Below, piece by piece: positions 59,797-64,000 of a DNA stretch of 64,000 nt (positions within the stretch are counted from its first letter, which is position 1; each line of letters starts with the position of its first letter). The stretch comes from an uncultured Collinsella sp. (GTDB lineage Bacteria; Actinomycetota; Coriobacteriia; Coriobacteriales; Coriobacteriaceae): the NCBI GenBank assembly GCA_947642445.1, contig CANRSF010000004.1, positions 1 through 64,000 on the forward strand, in the 5' to 3' direction. Both the position numbers and the translations under genes were made by a program. Under the pieces are notes generated by a model, which was given only the letters and a program-made list of their open reading frames with translations, made no database searches and was not told the origin of the DNA.

Positions 59797-61860
59797 CTAG
59801 GCTCCCGGAGCTGCGTTGGGGTCGGTTTCGTTGGCGGCCGCCTGCTTATGGGTGGCAAAGACCGAGCCTTCGTGGTCGAAGAGCTTACGATATTGCATGC
59901 GGTCCAGGCGATCGCGCGCATTAGCGGTCTTGGCGGGAACGTTCTTGGCCTCGGCTGTATACCAAACGCCGTGCGCATCCTGCGCCCCCACCACGTTTAT
60001 CGCCGGCATGTGCGCTCGGTTTTGCAAGCGTGCGCGTTGGTAGGCGGTGAGCGGGGCACCGATGGCATTGAGTGCGAGTGCACCGACGTTATTAATGCTT
60101 GTGTTGAGTTCCCCACTCGTTTGTGCGTTGCCGGCGACATCGTAGTTCGCCCAGACCACATAGCGTGTCTGCCAGATGCGCTCGGTATGGGTGGCATCGT
60201 CCTCATCGGTAAAGTAGAGGTCGTTGTAGCGGTCGGTGAAGAACGGCTGGTGGTCGCCGTACATCACCATGACGACGGGGCGGTCGAGATCACGCAGCTT
60301 TTCCAGGAAGGCGGCGAAGGCGGCATCGGACGCTTCCATGAGCGAGCAGTATTCATTGGTCCAGGTGATAACTTTGTCGGACACACCTTCGACGGCAAGG
60401 TGCAGTTGCTGGTCGGTGGGCACCAAGCCCGTGTCATAGGCGGAGTGGTTTTGCATCGTCACGTCGTGGATGAAGATCGGCTGGTCGCTCTGCTTTAGTA
60501 CCTCGAGGCACTTGTCGTAGGTGGCGGCGTCGGTGACCTTGCGGCAGAGCTCGGGTGCGCCGGCGAAGTCCTCGATCGAGAGGAACTCGTCGAATCCCAT
60601 GTCCGCGAAGACGTTCTCGCGATTCCAGTTGGTGGCGTGGTTGGGGTGCATGGCCACGGTGCGATAGCCGAGTCTCTTGAACTGACGGGCGAGGTTCTCG
60701 CTCGGGGCCAGGTTGTAGCTCATGAACGGGTAGACGCCAGCGCCCAGGAATGCCATGGAGTGTCCGGTTAAGAACTCGAACTCGCTGTTACAGGTGCCGG
60801 CACCGAAGGCGCTCATGTAGCTCACTCCCTGCAGAAGCGCGTTATCGATGGCTTTGAAGCGCTCGGGCCCCTTATAGCCACAGCCCAGTTCGTTAAAGAT
60901 TGAAAGGTCGGCGAAGGACTCGTTCATGATACAGATGACTGAGGGCTTGAGCTGGTCAAACTGTTCGACGGCAGCGGCACGGGAGGGGTCGGCGATGCCA
61001 TTCGTGCCCGCGTTCCAGCGCGCGGCAAGGCGCTTGATGATCGCCGAGGCCTCACCGCTCTTGTAGTGCTTGGGTTTAGGCGGCACCATTTTTTGCGCGC
61101 TCGAAATAAAGGTGGGGAGAAACCCCTGACTGTAATAGCTTTCGAGGGGCTTCCAGGTATGAAGCTTGATGCCCAAGGTGTCGTAATAGCTGATGAAGGC
61201 CTGCGCCCCCAGTGCGGCTCCGGCAACAAGTGCGGTACGACGGTCGACGGAGAGGGGGAGTTTGGATTTGGTTGCGACTGGATGCTCCCTCGGCGCTGTC
61301 GATGTCCCCTCGGTTGCCGGAGACGCCTTTGAGTCCTTCGATTTCAAGGACGCAGACATCGCATGGTCGATGGACTCGGGGGACGTTTCCGATGCGCGGC
61401 GCGGCGGTCGCCCACATGCATCACGCGGAATGAGGACGATAAGCGCGATTCCCAAGGCCGCGGCGGCAAGCCCCATGAAGCAGAAAGTGCTGAGCTCATA
61501 GGTGTAGCTGCCGGCGACCGTCGCAGCGGTCGAGAGGGCGAACAGGTCTCCGGGTTGGATGGGCATCGATTTGAACGTGATTACGAAGTACTCGGCGATA
61601 CCGATGCTGGCGAGCGCAACGATGCCAACGATTGCGGGGGTCTTACGGCGGTGCGGCAGATAGAACAACAGGCACAAGAAGCAGAAGATGAGCAAAAGCT
61701 CCAAAAGTGCCGGTCCGGCCTGCATCTTCCATAGTTCATGGTTGGAGGGCAGCTCGAGGGCGAGCATCGAGCATATCGATGCGCCGCCGATCGTTGCCAG
61801 CGTACGGGGGTAGGGATGGTCGGTCATCCAGCTTTTCAGATCCTTCATGCTCATCTTCAT
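59797..61860 (-). CDS. LTA synthase-type sulfatase membrane protein
   Basis: 687 residues. Four or five membrane helices (about 20-150), a Ser/Lys/Pro linker (ASETSPESIDHAMSASLKSKDSKASPATEG), another hydrophobic segment (VDRRTALVAGAALGAQAFISYY), then an external sulfatase-fold domain. The metal and nucleophile regions are SVICIMNESFADL, SYMSAFGAGTCNSEFEFLTG (candidate nucleophile Thr), FKRLGYRTVAMHPNHATNWNR, FIHDVTMQNHSAY and VVMVMYGDHQPFF. Enzymes of this family transfer phosphoglycerol from phosphatidylglycerol to teichoic acids or glycolipids. The start has AAGGAAC eight bases upstream. A broken small gene lies 18 bases upstream on the same strand. Confidence 0.88.
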   Translation of the reverse strand: MKMSMKDLKSWMTDHPYPRTLATIGGASICSMLALELPSNHELWKMQAGPALLELLLIFCFLCLLFYLPHRRKTPAIVGIVALASIGIAEYFVITFKSMPIQPGDLFALSTAATVAGSYTYELSTFCFMGLAAAALGIALIVLIPRDACGRPPRRASETSPESIDHAMSASLKSKDSKASPATEGTSTAPREHPVATKSKLPLSVDRRTALVAGAALGAQAFISYYDTLGIKLHTWKPLESYYSQGFLPTFISSAQKMVPPKPKHYKSGEASAIIKRLAARWNAGTNGIADPSRAAAVEQFDQLKPSVICIMNESFADLSIFNELGCGYKGPERFKAIDNALLQGVSYMSAFGAGTCNSEFEFLTGHSMAFLGAGVYPFMSYNLAPSENLARQFKRLGYRTVAMHPNHATNWNRENVFADMGFDEFLSIEDFAGAPELCRKVTDAATYDKCLEVLKQSDQPIFIHDVTMQNHSAYDTGLVPTDQQLHLAVEGVSDKVITWTNEYCSLMEASDAAFAAFLEKLRDLDRPVVMVMYGDHQPFFTDRYNDLYFTDEDDATHTERIWQTRYVVWANYDVAGNAQTSGELNTSINNVGALALNAIGAPLTAYQRARLQNRAHMPAINVVGAQDAHGVWYTAEAKNVPAKTANARDRLDRMQYRKLFDHEGSVFATHKQAAANETDPNAAPGA

Positions 61861-61878
61861 CGTCTCTGTTCCTTACTC

Positions 61879-62114
61879 CTAGTTCAGCGTCTTCACGAGC
61901 TTCTCCAGGTTGTCGTTCATGATGGGTGGGTAATCCTCGCCGGCTTTAAGCTGTTTGTCAGTGAGCCCCTCGACGGGGTCGAGCTGGACGCATTGTCGTC
62001 AGAAGCGGCGAGAGCAAAGACCGCACTTAAAAGGGGCATATATGCCGCCGCCATGGGGCCACGGTGACGAATAGGACGCCGCTTGGGATGGCGACGGTAG
62101 ATTCGGTTGTCCAT
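61879..62114 (-). pseudogene. frameshifted small secreted/membrane protein gene
   Basis: ATG at 62114 after CAGGAG opens a basic N-terminus and hydrophobic signal (RHRGPMAAAYMPLLSAVFALAASDDNA). Near 61985 the frame changes: the continuing protein-like sequence VQLDPVEGLTDKQLKAGEDYPPIMNDNLEKLVKTLN then TAG is in another frame (stop 61879-61881). A single 1- or 2-base indel would restore a protein of about 78 residues. It ends 18 bases before the sulfatase gene, suggesting a former operon partner. The family is not recognised. The region 62115-62212 shows nothing else. Confidence 0.6.
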
Positions 62115-62212
62115 AGATTGCTCCTGAATTGAAAACGGCTGCGTCGGGGTGCCGACGGCCGAAGGCGATGCCGCTGTGGCACGCGGTAGCTATTTGATTC
62201 AATTGGGAGCCG

Positions 62213-62581
62213 TTAATCGTCCAGACGGACCCTGAGGGATAATAGGGTGACCGGGGCATATGAAGATCGCTCGGTGCCGATGACGGCTAGGGCGGAGATC
62301 AGCAAGAGGGTGATGAACGATGTCGCGCCCACGGGGACGGTGTCACCGCCACGGGCGATCGACAGATTGCCGGCGAGCTCGGCGCAGATGGTGCAGCCCG
62401 CGCCGGTGCAGTCATGATGCAACTCATGGGCGGTTGCGATGGGGGAGAGGATGGTTACCGCGAGAAGGGCGAAGACGAGAGCCAGGGCGAGCAGGCGAGT
62501 GCGAACGGGCGGCATGGAGTCGCGTGCATCGCGATTCGGTGCTATATCTCGCCATGCCGAGGTGCTCAGCTCATCAGTCAT
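62213..62581 (-). CDS. small Cys/His-rich membrane protein
   Basis: 122 residues. Two hydrophobic segments (RTRLLALALVFALLAVTILSPIAT and GATSFITLLLISALAVIG) flank a short loop HELHHDCTGAGCTICAEL, with three His/four Cys-type ligand positions (HxxHHDCxxxxCxxC). This suggests a metal-binding or redox loop outside the membrane. Small proteins of this pattern occur in Coriobacteria and Clostridia, sometimes by metal transporters; none is seen here. I chose the ATG at 62581 after GGGAGGGCAG over the track start at 62719. The function is unknown. Confidence 0.68.
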   Translation of the reverse strand: MTDELSTSAWRDIAPNRDARDSMPPVRTRLLALALVFALLAVTILSPIATAHELHHDCTGAGCTICAELAGNLSIARGGDTVPVGATSFITLLLISALAVIGTERSSYAPVTLLSLRVRLDD

Positions 62582-62864
62582 CTGCCCTCCCTTCCTCTCA
62601 TCTGGGCATATTTCATCTGGAGGATTGTAGTCTTGAGAAGCTGATTCACAAAGTTGCCGCGCTAAAACTTCATGCTTTCCGGTCCGCCTTGGGGCTGCGC
62701 ATAAGTTATCCTCCGACATTCAGAAAATCTAAGTGCCAAAAAATAAGATTTTTTGACTCTGTGTTGTATAACCCGCCATTCGTGGGTACCATTCAACGCG
62801 TACGCAAACAAAAAGGGTTAACCCGCGCGGCATGACCGCGCGGCCCACAAAGGAGGAAACAAGC

Positions 62865-63158
62865 ATGTCGTCTTTGAAGCCGCTTGCAGATCGCGTCCTG
62901 GTCAAGCCCGACGAGGCCGAGCAGAAGACCGCCTCTGGTCTGTACATCGCCAGCAACGCTCAAGAGAAGCCGCAGCGCGGCACCATCGTTGCCGTGGGCG
63001 CCGGCAAGGTCAACGACAAGGGTGAGCGCATCCCCATGGACGTCAAGGTCGGCGACGTTGTCATCTACGGTAAGTTCGGTGGCAACGAGGTCAAGGTCGA
63101 CGGCGAGAAGTATCTGCTCATGCGCGCCGACGACATCTACGCAGTCGTCGAGGCCTAG
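62865..63158 (+). CDS. groES: co-chaperonin GroES
   Basis: 97 residues forming the GroES heptamer subunit that caps GroEL: MSSLKPLADRVLVKPDEAEQKTASGLYIASNAQEKPQRGTIVAVGAGK (with the mobile loop around 18-32), VKVGDVVIYGKFGGNEVKVDGEKYLLMRADDIYAVVE. I chose the ATG at 62865 after AAAGGAGGAAACAAGC; the track's 11 extra residues come from upstream. The gene pair groES-groEL is transcribed together. I see neither a CIRCE nor a HAIR inverted repeat in the 145 bases upstream, only a possible -10 TATAAC near 62767. Confidence 0.96.
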   Translation: MSSLKPLADRVLVKPDEAEQKTASGLYIASNAQEKPQRGTIVAVGAGKVNDKGERIPMDVKVGDVVIYGKFGGNEVKVDGEKYLLMRADDIYAVVEA

Positions 63159-63176
63159 TCTCGTCAGAATCTCTGA

Positions 63177-64000
<824 letters not shown>

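Noticed and set aside
62600-62864. CIRCE or HAIR heat-shock operator before groES
   Set aside because: Neither TTAGCACTC-N9-GAGTGCTAA nor CTTGAGT-N7-ACTCAAG is present in the upstream region.

Overview
The window looks like a chromosomal segment of a gut Coriobacteriia, most probably a Collinsella-like organism. I infer this from the high GC, the closely packed genes of actinobacterial and anaerobe type (2-hydroxyacyl-CoA dehydratase activase, OPT transporter, group III phosphofructokinase, glutamate ABC transporter, Asp23/AmaP envelope genes) and the many short hairpin repeats between genes. There is no rRNA, no tRNA that I can recognise, no transposase, integrase or phage gene, and no CRISPR array. 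The species assignment is an inference and was not tested by a search.

Layout: 1-3 kb holds an O6-alkylguanine-DNA methyltransferase, a 5'-truncated histidine kinase and an AIM24-family protein. 3-6.5 kb is a MacB-like ABC ATPase with a large FtsX-type permease. 7-12 kb carries a membrane-anchored XRE regulator, phosphofructokinase, a C-N hydrolase and an M18 aminopeptidase. 12.4-13.3 kb is a two-gene toxin-antitoxin module (RelB-like antitoxin, PIN toxin). 13.5-17.3 kb has housekeeping enzymes (2-hydroxyacid dehydrogenase, methionine aminopeptidase, radical SAM protein, alpha/beta hydrolase). 17.5-19.8 kb is a signalling pair: a degenerate GGDEF / receiver / HD-GYP protein followed by an HPt protein. 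20-23.4 kb is an AT-richer cassette: DUF2975-like membrane protein, small XRE regulator, and an ABC ATPase with two permeases. 23.5-27.9 kb is a glutamate/glutamine-type ABC importer with a PuuD-like amidase. 28-30 kb is a divergent dxs.

30-40 kb: an HD hydrolase with a CmpB-family membrane protein, a PII (glnB) gene remnant, a HAD phosphatase, and a TetR regulator placed directly before a 1,595-residue CoA-enzyme activase, followed by a 3-hydroxyacyl-CoA dehydrogenase. 40-49 kb: DUF389 and OPT transporters, type III pantothenate kinase, dCMP deaminase, a NifU-like scaffold, Lgt and a DUF6020-like membrane protein. 49-56 kb: YebC, an AmaP-DUF2273-Asp23 envelope operon, YitT, two zinc-ribbon membrane proteins and a DUF2752 protein. 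56-64 kb: M20 amidohydrolase, YtcJ-like amidohydrolase, an LTA-synthase-type sulfatase with a frameshifted small secreted gene before it, a Cys/His-rich small membrane protein, and groES-groEL (cut by the window end).

The most unusual content is non-coding. At least ten short hairpins sit on or against TAA stop codons or in intergenic gaps; they have different stem arms but similar GGGACAGG-like loops. Three larger elements (131-171 bp) have unrelated 19-24 bp terminal inverted repeats but share an internal CCTGCGGTTTT word. There is also a 217-bp cluster of alternating TCTCAATCTGTAACAG dyads, and a 185-bp nested palindrome that contains an inverted copy of the 3' end of pfkA. Together these suggest active families of small palindromic elements in this genome.
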